Source: Syngnathus acus
Lineage: Eukaryota; Chordata; Actinopteri; Syngnathiformes; Syngnathidae
Direction of reading: 5' to 3'
Assembly (NCBI RefSeq): GCF_901709675.1
Contig: NC_051107.1
Location: 2,907,501 to 2,971,500, forward strand
DNA length: 64,000 nucleotides
The notes below the pieces were generated by a model. It was given only the letters and a program-made list of their open reading frames with translations, was not told the origin of the DNA and did not search any database. This document shows positions 39,284 through 51,554 of this stretch, piece after piece (positions within the stretch are counted from its first letter, which is position 1; every line of letters begins with the position of its first letter). The translations under genes and the position numbers were made by a program.

Positions 39284-40411
39284 GGCGGAAAATACTTTGA
39301 TGTATAAAATATGAACACCTATAAAATCTACTGAACAATTTTTTTTCTACTTTCTTACTTCCCTCCTGATATTTGACATCTGTGTTACTGTAAACAACAA
39401 GTGGACCCTCTGCCATCCATTCAGAACATATCTCCATTAGAATCTACATTCCTCTCATGCCTTCCCTGCACAGGTGTCTCCACGCCGCCATACAAAGTAA
39501 TAAGATGGGAAAGAGAAAGAAACACTGTTCGGGGGCCTCTCGGGACACCTAGCCTATGAAAGGCGCTGTTATCTCAATGTGATCGGCGGGCCCAGCTGTT
39601 TGTGGCAGCCATCGCATGTGGTCCTCAGGTGGGATGAATCCCTCACATATTATTTTTAGCCATTATTACAGTCTGCCTTGTTTTCATACAAATGATCGGC
39701 TGGAGCATCGTCATATTTGTCGTTTCTAGTCAGGCTCAAGCTGCAGCAAGATCTACTTAGCCTTTATCTTAAAATTTCATTGGTTCATGCCCCAAGGGGA
39801 TTTTCCGGGAAGCAGCTTGATTGAGTTAACTTGTTTGACCTTGAACATGAACCCATGCAACTGGTGTTTTGCTTTGCTGAAGGTAATAATAATGAAAAAA
39901 AAAAAGTCTATTCTTAAATTAAGAATAGAAAAATGTTCTGCACAATGTAAGCAAGATGTTCTGTACAGTGCATTATCATCTAAGGTTTTTGGATCTGAAC
40001 CTGAACCAACCAGGAAGCAAGTTTATTTATACAGGAGCCTACTCAAACAATCCGATAACATGTCTCCCGTGCCTTGTATTAAATGTTATTTCAATTGAAA
40101 AACATGTTAAGATAACAGTTATGTAACCGTCCTAGGCTTCAATCCTTAAAATAGCAGCGCCTTGCAGACCAAATACTTTCCCTGCATCTTGGTCCATTTG
40201 CACAAAAGAGGAGAAACATTTATTTATTATATGGATTATTTCTAAAAACTCATTCTTCTATATATCATGGGATGGAAGACAGAAAGAGTTTTTTTTAGGG
40301 TAAACTTTGATGCATGGAAGCAGAATTTATTGATACTCCATGTGATGTTAAAGTCTGGTCCTACACAAAAAAAAATGAAGAGAAAACACAGACATGACTG
40401 AGAATAATGTT

Positions 40412-40429
40412 AAAGCGCCCTCTGCTGCA
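40412..40429 (-). promoter_or_regulatory. candidate CTCF site between rergl and il17ra
   Basis: The reverse complement reads GCAGCAGAGGGCGCTTTA, a good match to the CTCF core CAGCAGAGGGCGCT. It points against the + strand motifs at 37684 and 38602. Motif only. Confidence 0.4.
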
Positions 40430-41003
40430 TAATCCGTTATCATGCACCATCGGTCTTCATCATGTCGTAATAATTTTATTACAAACTATTAAAATTATTT
40501 TAAAAGTATTAGTGAGTCAAATTAAGAAAATAATTGGGAGTCGTGAAACAAACGAACTGACCATGCCATAAATATTATTTTATGGAAAATGTGTCCCACA
40601 ATAATTATGCCTAATTGTCAATTATTAATATCAGAGTAGCTATGAATATTTTTTGTTCATAAATTTAAATGGACCACCACTGTGAGAATATGTTTGCCCT
40701 TTTATATACCATGTATCAACAGAAAGGTTATCATTATTGAATTCTTAAAACCATCAAACTATTATATTACACGGGAACGTCTCCCTTATTCTATGCCTGT
40801 AAATTCCCAGGTTACGTGAAGGCATCATAATCAACAGCAAGCCGGTTACATTTTAACACCAAGCCGGAAGTTTTTTTTCATTAATCAATAGTTACTTTCG
40901 CTTGATAAACGCTTGTTTTGTGAGGCTAACATTTCCTCTAATGGCAAAGTTTAGATATATCCTTAGGCGACGACAATGTAGTTACGGTAATATTATTTGG
41001 AAA

Positions 41004-44000
41004 ATGAGGCTTTATGGGGGTGTCTTGGCGTTACTGTGCGTGTCGCTGTCGTCCGCGTTGAGGACTTTGAAGTCCGCGCAATTGAACTGCTCTCAGCAGG
41101 TAAGTTTTGTACAAAAGTACTTTTTGTTCCCTTCTAGTTTCATGTTCATACGTATTTTATGGATATAACGCTGAAATTCAGCAAAATATGACAAAAGTAC
41201 TGGCAAGTAATATCGACACCAGGGGCGTAGCTTGTTATTTTGAGTCCAGTAACGGCCCCCCCCCCCCCCCCCCCTCATGTTAATGTATTGCACTGACAAA
41301 AGTTTTCTTTTAAAGTCTTTCAAAACTAGCTGAAAGGTTGCCTATCGGGAATAAAATGTCAAATAAATAGTCACTCTTGCCACAACACATATGTAACAGT
41401 TTCTTGTTTTCTTTTTTAACCTAGGGCCTGAAGTGCGCAGTCAGTTTCAGTGAGTAAAAAAAAATAGTGTGAAAATTACTTTGAATGCAGTTTCACAATG
41501 AAAACATTAAAGGTTACATGTTTGCGCAGGTAACTGCCTCATCGATAGCGGATCTCTGAAAGTGAGAAACTACACTCCAAGTGGTCCACAGGGGTTGCGG
41601 GTGTCTATAACAATAATTCAGGATGAGGCAGGACATCTTCAGCCTGTCCTGCTCGCTAACTGGACCATAAAGGATGACGGTAAGTCCGGATCAATGCTTT
41701 TATTCATTTTCCGAATTCTCTTCACTAAAAAACTCTACAGATATAACGATCCAAATTTAATCGAATGTGGTGAAAAGGTCGACTGCTGTGTTTTTCTACA
41801 GGCAGCATCAGTTATTTGAAAGCCACTGAGCTTCACGTCATGGTGATGGAAACCAATCAGCACCTCTGTGTGAGATATTCATTTGAAGGCAAACTCCCAA
41901 TGAGGAATCTACATGACGACATGGTGGGCTTTTCAAATAATTAAAAAAATAATAATGTAACTGTTATCAATAGCTATATCTGGTTAAATAAATAAATAGT
42001 CTGGAGTGATTACAAGTCTACAATTTGTTATTTGCTGAACACAATGTTTTTTGTTAGTGGTCCTTCTCGGCAAATATGCTGGTGTTGGACCGGGACACGA
42101 GTATCGAGTTTCTGTCTTCAACATCCCCAAACCAGAATTGGGCCACAGCGACTATGACATCAGCAAGAATATTGTCGTCCCAGGTGAGTTCAAACCGGAG
42201 GACATAATGGAAAACATATTTTATAATAACTGTAAGCTGTCTCTAACATTTTTGACATAACATGTTCTGTCCCTTTTGAATTGACTCTGATTCTGTTTTG
42301 AATCAGATTGTCAAGACTCAGGGATGATTATGACCCAGTTTTGCATCGAGAGAGGTTTGTGACTCACTGCTGTTTTGTGAAATAGTGGGTGTACCCTTAG
42401 CTAATAAGATGTTTATTTCATTTTTATTTTATTTTTTTACTGTATTATAGGAAGTCTTTGGCAGTCCAACATCAGCCTGGCTCTGACAGCCAAACAAAGA
42501 CAGGCACTGACGGTCAGCTTCAGTCCTGACCCGCTGTGCCAAGACTACATGATCATTGTGAACTGTGCCTCCGTCCAACATATTGACCATGTACCACAAG
42601 GTAAGCTCAGTGCTGTTTTTTTTTTTTTTTTTTTTTGTGACAGCATTTCTTGCAGCACTCTCTCTCTGACACATTCCTTCTGAGAAAATTGACCTAGAAT
42701 ATTCAGGTGGGTGCTCATTACAGCATCCTGTGCCGTGTAGCCTAGATTTCTAACTCAGATTTTCAAACAGTAAACTCGTATGTCCTATTTCTAGAGTATG
42801 ATTTTTGCCGCTAATGATTGCTTAAGCCGATCAGATAAAAGGCACAAACCATTTTCAAGTCTTTTGGTTTTCGTTCCTCCTTGCTTACTGGATTGCTTTG
42901 TGATGCCCAATGTTATGTGCATAACTTTTCTTCAGGTCAACCACACACGTCTGAACGTGACCTTCGGCCTCAGTAAGTGGCCAAGATCCTGCTGCCAATT
43001 TGACATCTCGGTAAACATAACATCTCCGTTGTCCTTATTTGACGACATAGTGACTAAGTATACGAGTCAATGATTTCTTATCTTCTTTTCAGATAAAACC
43101 AATGTTCCAAAAATGCGGTGGAGACTGCACCCGTCATAAGAAAACACTGCACATTTGTTCAGGTAAGGCAGATTCTATTCAATTTTTCCAATCGAATCCA
43201 TAACACAACCCATTGCCGTCAAATGCTGTCGAGAGATATTTAAAAGGATCACAAAGCACTGCAGCAATACTTAGAACTTGTTTTGACAACAAATAGTTTT
43301 TGGATTCTTGATCAAGAATCACATTTTTTCTGTCTGTCTAATTGTGTAGAAAAAACTCCCAAAATGTCTGACGGATTATGATGGCTTGTATTATTAGATT
43401 TATTTCATACACAAAATCAGCACTGAAAATCCACTGTTATTGGTCACAAGGAACGAATGACCCCAAAGTGTTTTTTTTGGGTGGCCTTAACATCTTAAAT
43501 GTGGTTTCCTTGAAATCTGCAGTGTGAGTTTCAAAAATTCTTAACTGCCATGTAAATGTAAAAAGAAGTCCCTGTGAACAGTAAAGCCCTATCCTGACAG
43601 GGGGCGAACATTTGCAACTCTTGCGAATGCGCGTCGTGTTTTTTTCCAAGTCTTCAAACGTTCACCAGACATTCGACAAATTTTTCATGTCTCAAGGAAA
43701 TTTGGGAGAAATCATTTCCGACGAATTTTCTTCTCATCGGTTCTTCTCACGTTTGTGGAGTATGACCAAAATAAAAGGAAAAAAATCAAACGTTGTGCAT
43801 AGGTGATCCTCACTAAACTCCGTCCTACTTCAATCGTAAAATACCAAGATAGGTTCAATTCATTTATTTAATTCCCTAATCAACAGAAGGGCTGCTAATA
43901 AATGAATTGTAATTTGACTCTTAACAGCCAAGCCCACTGATCCTCCAGACGCTCCTCAGTACACACCTGTCATTGTGAGCGTGGTTCTCCTATGTGCGGG

Positions 44001-45471
44001 GATTTTTGCACATTTTTATGTTCATCCTGTGCAGGAAGCCAGGTTAGTCCCACAAACCCCATTCCCCCCCCCCCTTGCGTCCGTTCAAAAGTCACGTCGT
44101 TTTATACCTTCAGGCAAACCCGCGATGGCTCGGTTGCGGTCGGGGACGAGAACCAAAAAACCAGCGGCAGCAATTCAACAACCCCCCAAAGTTTGGTGAT
44201 CTACTCCCAAGACCACCGCCTCTACAGGGAACATAGTGTTGAAGCTCTGTGCCTTTCTGCGGATAAAATGTGGCGCGAGGTGTTGATAGACATGCTCGAC
44301 ACTACGTCAGGGGGATGGTCGGACGTGTCTGCTGGCTGGAGTGGCAACGGCGACAGCTGACGAGTCCCACCGACAAGGTCTTGGTGCTCTGCTCGCGAGG
44401 GGTTCAGGCCAAGTGGCGAGCCATGTGCGGTCACCGCCGCGTAATACTGAAGGAAGACCTCCTGTCGCCGACGGAATGACATGCTCACCCCCTTTCTCAA
44501 CCTCTTCCTGCCCGACATGCAGCAAGCGCGCAAGCACGGCAAGTACATGGTGGCTTACTTCAGCGACGTTAGCAGCGGAGCGGGACGTGCCGTCGGTTTT
44601 TGACATTGCCGTGAAGTACACGCTGATGAAGCACTTTGAGGAGCTTTACTTCGGCCTGCTGGACATTGAGAAGTACCAACCAGGTCTGGTCAAACATATC
44701 GAGGGCATCGGTAAGGATGAATACTTCAACTGTCCCTCAGGTCAAGCTCTGAAGAACGCCATCGAAACCTTTCAGGCTTACCAGATAGAAAATCCGGACT
44801 GGTTCGAGAAGGAGTGCGTGTATAGTGAGGAAGATCTTCTAATTGAGTCGGGTCCTTTTGTTGACCCCCAGGTGGGTTCGCCGGTTCTAGAGTGTCTTCC
44901 TCTCATCAAAGACGGACTTCCCGTCTATTCGTGTGAAGCGGACATAAGAGAGAACGGAAGCAGCGTTCAAGTCTTAACCCCTGAGCTGAACCCCGAGAGC
45001 CAGTGCTCATCAGTGGCAGAACTTGTGCCACTCGTGAACCCCGTCTACAGTCCCCGGCAACAGTCAGTCCCGTCTCAACTCTGCCCTCCAAACAGTCCTG
45101 TCCGATCTGTTTTTGTCAGTGATCCAGTTTCATCTGGAATGCACGGTTCATCTGCTGAGGGGAGGCACATAAGTCAGATTCCAGAGGAGGATGAGGAAGA
45201 ATGGCTCAGCGGCACCTCAGTCCTGAACTCCCGGGGATCAAACTCGCAAGGCTTACCTCTTCCAAGCATGAATAACCCGCCTCAGAACCAAATCAGCCAA
45301 CCTGTGGAGCCCAGTGGGAAGGGTTCCAACAGTGGATCTGATCAAGGCTATATCTCGAAAATGCCTTCCCCGCTAGGAACTCCCTACAGGGAGGATGCAC
45401 TGGTGGCTCTGGCAAGGCTCCAGGAGGAACTCTTTCTACAAACTCTTGATAGCTCAGAGTTTGGGGTGTAG
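41004..45471 (+). CDS. il17ra: interleukin-17 receptor A, with about nine frame breaks
   Basis: Receptor chain that binds IL-17 cytokines and signals through a cytoplasmic SEFIR domain. Exons: 41004-41099 (signal peptide MRLYGGVLALLCVSLSSA), 41425-41449, 41530-41679, 41802-41923, 42058-42183, 42307-42354, 42451-42600, 42936-43010, 43093-43162, 43928-44042, 44114-45471. The ectodomain shows two fibronectin-like parts with IL17RA words (LKATELHVM, GHEYRVSVFNIPKPE, CCQFDIS). After one frame correction the membrane segment reads LLCAGILHIFMFILCRKP. SEFIR words are VIYSQDH, LIDMLDTTS, VLVLCSRGVQAKWRAMCG and YMVAYFSDVSSG; the tail has SDQGYIS as in human. Frame breaks lie near 42090, 42940, 44005, 44195, 44228, 44279, 44312, 44476 and 44583, mostly in G, C or T runs. 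The phases around exons 5, 8 and 10 independently demand them. The final 890 bases are open. Either the sequence has indel errors or this is a recent pseudogene; errors are more likely. Confidence 0.88.
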
Positions 45472-45546
45472 AGAAATGTGGATGATTCCCACCTGGTCTG
45501 ACAAGGGTTTCTCTTTACCTCCTGGTTCTGTTTCAAGAGGGTGTAT

Positions 45547-46000
45547 GAAAAGTGGCTTCATTTCCAAAATGTCCTCCCCACTTTGACCTCTCTTTATGGA
45601 GCAACCATTTTGCAAGGCTACAGGAGGGACGGTGTCTGCAACCTCTGGATAGCTCAGTTTCATCTGGAGAAAAATTGAAAGCTACCTCCAGCCGATCCAT
45701 CTTGCTTCTTGTTGGGTTTCTGGAGAGAGTAGAAAAAGTGACTCCACCTGCAAATTCAGGATACTTTGGACCTGAGAGGCTTTGAGAAGTGGTGTCACAG
45801 GGTTTTTTTTTTTTTGGTCCAATGAATTTGTAGCCTTCTTTTCCTGGAGAAGGTTCAACAGTGGATACCAACGTGTATTTCAGGGCGGATCCACTGGCAA
45901 CTCTGGCAAGGCTACAAGAGGAAGTGTTTTAGCAAAACCTGAAAAGGCTACAAGAGGAAGTGTCTTAGCAAAATCGGGATAGCTCTGACTTTAGTCCGTA
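45547..46000 (+). pseudogene. two decayed tandem copies of the il17ra C-terminal coding tail
   Basis: The last ~145 coding bases of il17ra (about 45325-45471, encoding the DQGYISKM...LARLQEEL...LDSSEFG tail) are repeated downstream. Copy 2 (45547-45665) keeps GGCTTCATTTCCAAAATG, TCCCC, GGCTACAGGAGG and TGGATAGCTCAG. Copy 3 (about 45845-46000) keeps GGTTCAACAGTGGAT, GGCAACTCTGGCAAGGCTAC and GGGATAGCTCTGACTTT. Copy 3 contains its own internal duplication of AAGGCTACAAGAGGAAGTGT (45909-45928 and 45944-45963). All lie after the il17ra stop and are not open, so they are part of the 3' untranslated region or non-coding. Confidence 0.7.
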
Positions 46001-48761
46001 AACAAATTCCACACCTATACATCACTTCCCCAATGACCTGTAGACAAAATTCAACGAGAAATTTTACATTTTGGACAAATTCCATGGATCTTACTTTGAT
46101 AAAAACCTACTTGGTAATTTGCCAGAGTGCCATTTGGAACCGGGATTTCTTGTCAAATGGTTAAAGCTATATTGTAAAACAATTATTGTCTTTTCGACTG
46201 TTCTAATCTGTAATCATGATCTTCAAAGAAGTCAATGGTTGTTTTCCAGTAAAAGATGATTTATTTGATCTTGACCACACAACACTCTTGTTTTTAACAC
46301 CTACGGTACATCCAGTAGATTGGGGATATAGTGGTACAGATATACAGCACATGACTTAACCACGTGTAGGTAGTACTAGTATCTGTAAACAACAGCAAAG
46401 ATTCCCTGTAAACGTGTTGGAAGAAAGAGGAAAAAAGTCAATAAAATATCAAATGAGTCGGCTTCCGATGTTTGGAATTGTTCAATTTGAGTCCGTGAGC
46501 AAGACTGAAGTCCATTTCAGTGTCCTTTGGTAGTTTGAATGGAAGCCAGCTGGCTCATGCAGGATACATTAAATTACAATGTGCTATTTTTTTTTTTTTT
46601 TTTTTTTTTTTTTAGCATGACAAAAATCGTGGAAAGCCATCTGAAATATACAGTTAGAAACACTTTGGTGTGATATGATATGCGACCAATGGGAAGCCGT
46701 TGTAGAGCGAATATGTTACGCAAGAGTAATAAAGCTCGATTCGCCTTTTCCACAGTTTGAAATGAATCTCATGAGTCAGGTCTTGTGACCTACTTAGGGG
46801 GGATAAATTAGGTGATAAACAGGAAGTCTGCGGTTCACGACATCATCAAGCTAGACAACAATTGTCAGTCACACATTTGCCAACGCAATATCAAATAGCT
46901 GAAGGGGTCTGGCAGCACTGGTTCCCATGGCAACAGCTATCTGCCTCCATCTGTGAGCTCACATAGACAACCCCGCCGTCCATGATATTTTTTTTTTGAA
47001 CTCAAACTAATTCATGTTGCTTCACGGCCAGTCCAGGATCAACCCAAACCAACTCACCGCCGCCCCCTAATGAGTTTAAGCACTATCGGGGGGAAAACGA
47101 TAGCAGGACCTTGCACATAAACTAAGGCACAAGTCAGTTTAAGCGCTGACCAGCCTGCTTGGGGAGCAAATCAATTGTGCAGAATGCAAAGCTAAGAGGC
47201 ACTAAATGCGGACTTCTGCGCATTATGTACTGTAGATCACAAACTATAATACCTCAATCCGAAGCCAAGGTACCATTGTGTGAATACTCTATATATTTTG
47301 ACCTCATGAAGGAAAGGCCGTGCAATGGAGCGAGACTAAAAAAATAGTGTTTGTGCCATTCAATAAAGTGACTCAAGCGTAATAATGCACAAGTAAAAAA
47401 AAAAAAGATTGTCTACAACAATGCGACATGAATTTTGCGCATGTTAGCCTAGCTTAGCAAAGTAAAAATTGGCTGATTAGTCCCACACCGATTTAACCAC
47501 TTTGTTACCAATATACATTCTGGACAAATCTTCAAACTTCAACCCACCATATTTTTGGAAAAGTGCAGGCACTTGCATGGAGATCAGCTTTAACCATTTT
47601 CGGCCTCGACTGTTTTCCGAGCAGGTTGGGGAGGAACAAAAAATCTATTTTAACCCACCTAAAATCCCAACCCACGAAATTGCCACAACCCGAACATTCT
47701 GTTTTTCACATTCTAAATCCTTCGTTATTTGTTGCCCAGTTCTGATAACTCGTGTCGTTGAATAGACTCGACTTGTGACATCCAGCTACTGCTAGCTAAA
47801 CTGTCTTTAGCTACATGTACATCAAACTAGCTAACATCGACGGTTACAATGGTTGACGTGAAATGGCTAAAAGTGGCGGACTGTATAGCGAACTAACTAG
47901 GACACATTTTTGATGACTTTTCATTGAGCAAATTCTGTCCGACATCATAGAAGACACCAAATGTGCATGGGACGGGGTGGACGGACTTCAAATTGCACTT
48001 TACAACCCACAAAGACATGTTGTTATTCGATTGTAATATACAATTCTTACACGGAACATTAACAAAAAAAAAGAAAGCCCGACCTTATTTAAGATACAGA
48101 CATACTTGCCATTGAGGATATCCAGTTACATACATTATAAAGTCATACAATTAAATATTGTGTTATTTTCCATTAATTCTGACCACCAAAAAAAAATGTG
48201 ATTGAGCTGGTTGTGAACTCATTCTAAACGTTGGTCCGGTACTACGGAAAAAAGTAATAAGCACTGTTGTTAGCTAAAGGCCATGAGGGTCTTGTTTGGT
48301 GATAAAGCACATGTGTGTGTGTGTCTCACTGTAGAAATTACAAAGGCTTGTGTAAATCTTGTTTTGAAAGGAACAAAAGTAGCCCAGGATCTATTTTAAA
48401 TGTTGATTGTTGTTATCCTCATGTGCTATTCATTGCATGAAATTGTCCCCCCCTCACTTCTTATTATAGTGGCAGCATTTTTTTTATTTTTTTTTCGGTG
48501 ATAGTTTTCTTACAGTCAGTTAAATTGATCGTTAAAATGTGGAATAATGTGAAAATATATTTGAAAAGTCCATTTCATGGGCCATTCATTAACCGAATTG
48601 TGACCTATTTAATCCTTTATCGAATAAATACTCAATGATTGATTTCATAATATTTGGGAGGATTTCATAAATTAATGGACAATTTAAATACATGTCCATA
48701 AATGTCTGGACTTAATTGGCTTCGTAGTTATTACATTTGGGAAGTTTGTACATCCAGGTGA
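46001..48761. other. gene-free interval between convergent il17ra and tmem121b
   Basis: No exon is supported. It probably holds the 3' untranslated regions of both neighbours. An AATAAA at about 46440 is a candidate il17ra polyadenylation signal. A 27-base poly-T run lies at 46587-46613. The rest is AT-rich with no clear mobile element. Confidence 0.5.
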
Positions 48762-49964
48762 CTAGGACTGTGCGACTGCCAGCGTGTTGACGTATCCGTG
48801 CGGACACATGTCGTTCTCGGACACGCCGTGCGAAGAAGTGGGCCTGGTGGTGGCTCCCCCCGGACAGCCTCGGCGGATGCCGCGCACGGCCACGCACTGC
48901 TCGGCCAGCTCGAGCACCTTGCACGCCAGGAAAAAGACGTTCTTCAACATAAATATCGATACGGGCCCCCGTAGACGTACACCTGGAAGCAGCGGACCAC
49001 AAGCAGCGGCGCGTTGACCAGCAGGCCCGCCGAGAAGAAGCGAGCCCACAACCACCGGAACCGGAGCTCCGACGCGGTCAGCTCGCACAACCATAAGACG
49101 GGAGCGGACAGCGCCACAAAGTATGCCGAAATGACTGTATACTTGAGGTACGGTGTGGGGATCTCGCTCCGGAGCAGCGCCTCCACCAGGGAGAAGCTGT
49201 CGATGAGATCCAAGAGGTGGAGGTGAAGCAGCTCTGGGAGTGGTGCCGGGTGGCCCGTTAAGATCCTCGATGATGGCGTTGATGAGGCAGAAGAGCAGCG
49301 GTGCTGAGAGCAGGGTGACGATCTTGAATCCCGTGAGCCCGCACGGCACCTTAGTGGCGACTAGATCGAGGATGGAGGTCTCCAGGATCAGCGTCACCTT
49401 GGGGGTACATGCAATGACGTGCACGAGCCACGCTAAGTAGGCGTAGGTGAACTCGCCCAGGTTGCAGCCGCCGTGCGCGGAGCCCTTCTGGTGGAAGCCG
49501 CAGGCTCGCTCCCGCTTGCCGCGCGCGTTCTTCACAAAGAAAATCGCCCAGCCGGAGACCACCACCAGGTCCGTGGCAATCCACGAGCACCAGTACAGAT
49601 CGGTGAATGCGATGAGGTAGAAGTCCAGCACCCCACCCTGCAGGATGAGGAGGAGGAAGCAGAGGATTTTGTAGAGGAGGCTCCGCGTAGAACGGGAGGC
49701 CAGCAGAGGAGCGCCGGCGTGAGCGAAGTCCGCCGACGTCATGATGCGGCCGCCGGACACCAGCGGCCGGATGCTGCCACCGCTCTCCTCCGGATGGATG
49801 CAGCCGCCGCCGCTGCCGCCGCCGGTCGTGCGCGTGTCCCGCCTCCTGCTCAGCAGCCGGCCGGCTTCCGGGGAGGGCGAAGAGGAGACGGGGGAATCTG
49901 AGCCCAAAGTCGCGACGGATTGGAGGAATGCCTTGGAATTGTCTTTGGGAATTTCTGCGATCAT
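48762..49964 (-). CDS. tmem121b: transmembrane protein 121B, with two frame breaks
   Basis: Multi-pass membrane protein of unclear function (formerly CECR6), encoded here by one exon starting at 49964. Residues 1-90 are a Ser/Gly/Pro-rich cytoplasmic head. Then come conserved family segments: ILQGGVLDFYLIAFTDLYWC, SWIATDLVVVSGWAIFFVKN, GEFTYAYLAWLVHVIACTPK and LILETSILDL. The frame leaves the conserved path at a C-run (G on the coding strand) at 49254-49256. It continues in another frame with LLDLIDSFSLVEALL and SAPVLWLCELTASELRF. It returns at 48966-48970 (a G5 that should be G6) to give GPVSIFMLKNVFFLACKVLE. The end, HGYVNTLAVAQS, is almost identical to human HGYVNTLAVASQN. The region is GC-rich, CpG-island-like. 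It is tail-to-tail with il17ra, matching the human IL17RA-TMEM121B neighbourhood. Confidence 0.9.
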   Translation of the reverse strand: MIAEIPKDNSKAFLQSVATLGSDSPVSSSPSPEAGRLLSRRRDTRTTGGGSGGGCIHPEESGGSIRPLVSGGRIMTSADFAHAGAPLLASRSTRSLLYKILCFLLLILQGGVLDFYLIAFTDLYWCSWIATDLVVVSGWAIFFVKNARGKRERACGFHQKGSAHGGCNLGEFTYAYLAWLVHVIACTPKVTLILETSILDLVATKVPCGLTGFKIVTLLSAPLLFCLINAIIEDLNGPPGTTPRAASPPPLGSHRQLLPGGGAAPERDPHTVPQVYSHFGILCGAVRSRLMVVRADRVGAPVPVVVGSLLLGGPAGQRAAACGPLLPGVRLRGPVSIFMLKNVFFLACKVLELAEQCVAVRGIRRGCPGGATTRPTSSHGVSENDMCPHGYVNTLAVAQS

Positions 49965-51554
49965 TGTATGACAGAGGTCGCATCAGCTTTCCCCCGTTTT
50001 CTTCCTCCTTGATGTTTTTTTTTTTGTTTTGGTTTTTTTAAGGTGGAGGCAAGAGTTGCTTAGAAAGAAAGGCATGGATTTTGCGGAATGGACTACAGCT
50101 AACAATATACAGTTTTTATGGGGTTGCATTATTAAATCATAATTTGTAATATCTTAAAACATGTAGTATATAGAGATGAAAGAAATTAAATCTTAGAATA
50201 TCTGAAAAGGAATACCCCAAAAAATTACATTTGTTAATATATGTTAAAAATACCTTTGAAAATAATAGACAACTGTTAATATATTTCAGCAATGTAAAAA
50301 TAGTAAATTTAAAATTTAAAAATGAATTCAATTAGAAACCATATCAATATGCACATTTTAAAATAAAATAAAAATATTCCATGTAAAAGATTATGGTTAT
50401 AAATCCCCAAACTGTTCAATATGCAAAACTATAACTTGAAATAATTAAGTATACAACTTACTCAAGAGTGACTACCAGCCAATTGCAATGCACATATTAG
50501 CAACCATCCACATTCTATCCGAACAAAAACGAGACTCCCACAGCACGTATTGATAAACTTTTAATTTCAAGTTAAGATGGATGGCCGTGGAACATAGAAA
50601 ACACACATTTCAGTATAAACATCTGCATTCCAACAGAGTTGGACAGGTTGAAACCAGTTTTCGTGGGGGGGGGGGGGGGGAGCGGAGAAACATTTCACGA
50701 GTACAGTTCAAACGTGTAGAATAAAAATACGGCCAATAAAGCCGACGTGTGGCCCCTATTCCCATCCCTCCCCAATCCCATCCCCCCCGATGTACTTTGT
50801 AGCCTGGATTTTTTTTCCCAAACATTTAAAGTCAGTAGATAGTAGAATATTGCACTTAATGAAATGAAAGGGTCTGGTGGGGTTGGGGGATTTGAAAGTT
50901 CATATCGCTTGTGAGCTGCTCAGTGACTTAAGGTGCAAATGAATCGGGAAGGGCTTTTAAGCATTGTGATCGGACACGCCTATTGATCGTTGATGGAACA
51001 AAACAAAGTCATGGTGGGCCAGTAAAATACTGAATGCACCAGGAACGTGGCTATGATTAATAGTTAGCACAATATTTAAGCTATTAACAGCTTCAATAAA
51101 GGTGAAAGGGCCTTCGAAAAGGCGTCAAATCTAACATAGCCGTCGCAATCGGAATACAAGTCCATCGAGTGGCAGACTATGTACAAACACGGGTAGGCGA
51201 TCGTGTGAAACCAGCGGCCACAAATGAAACTTGAGATTCCGATAATTTTAGTTCATTTTTGCTTAGACAACGAGGGGCAAGTCTCAGGGACTTGGATTTT
51301 TTTTTTTTTTTTTTAATAGCACAAATGCACTTTTCTTTCTTTTTAAGTTCATTTATTAATGGCCTGCTTAAAGGCACTGCCACAATACAAGAAGTTTGGG
51401 AGAAAGGGGGCGGAGCTACAGTCCATCACTCGCACGAGACAGTTCATTCTAGGGTTAAATATATATATATTTGTGTGTGTTTGTGTATATATATATATTT
51501 GGGAGTGGGCGATATGCGAGTATGTAGGGGAAGGCGGGGGATCGGGGTGTGCAG
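49965..51554. other. gene-free interval; mkrn1 3' untranslated region at its right end
   Basis: The left part (50.0-50.5 kb) is very AT-rich with no recognisable exon and should hold the tmem121b upstream region. The right part from about 51.0 kb probably holds the mkrn1 3' untranslated region. A TTTATT at about 51352 (AATAAA on the minus strand) is a candidate cleavage signal. A G-run sits at about 50666-50680 and a TATA/TG tract at 51460-51500. Confidence 0.45.

Noticed and set aside
44222-44621. Minus-strand open frames over the il17ra SEFIR exon
   Set aside because: Antisense shadows of a GC-rich coding exon without family motifs.
49351-49983. Long open frames overlapping tmem121b in other frames and on the other strand (also 49473-49901 +)
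   Set aside because: They are Arg/Ala/Gly-rich shadows caused by the GC-rich tmem121b exon; the conserved residues lie in the tmem121b frame.
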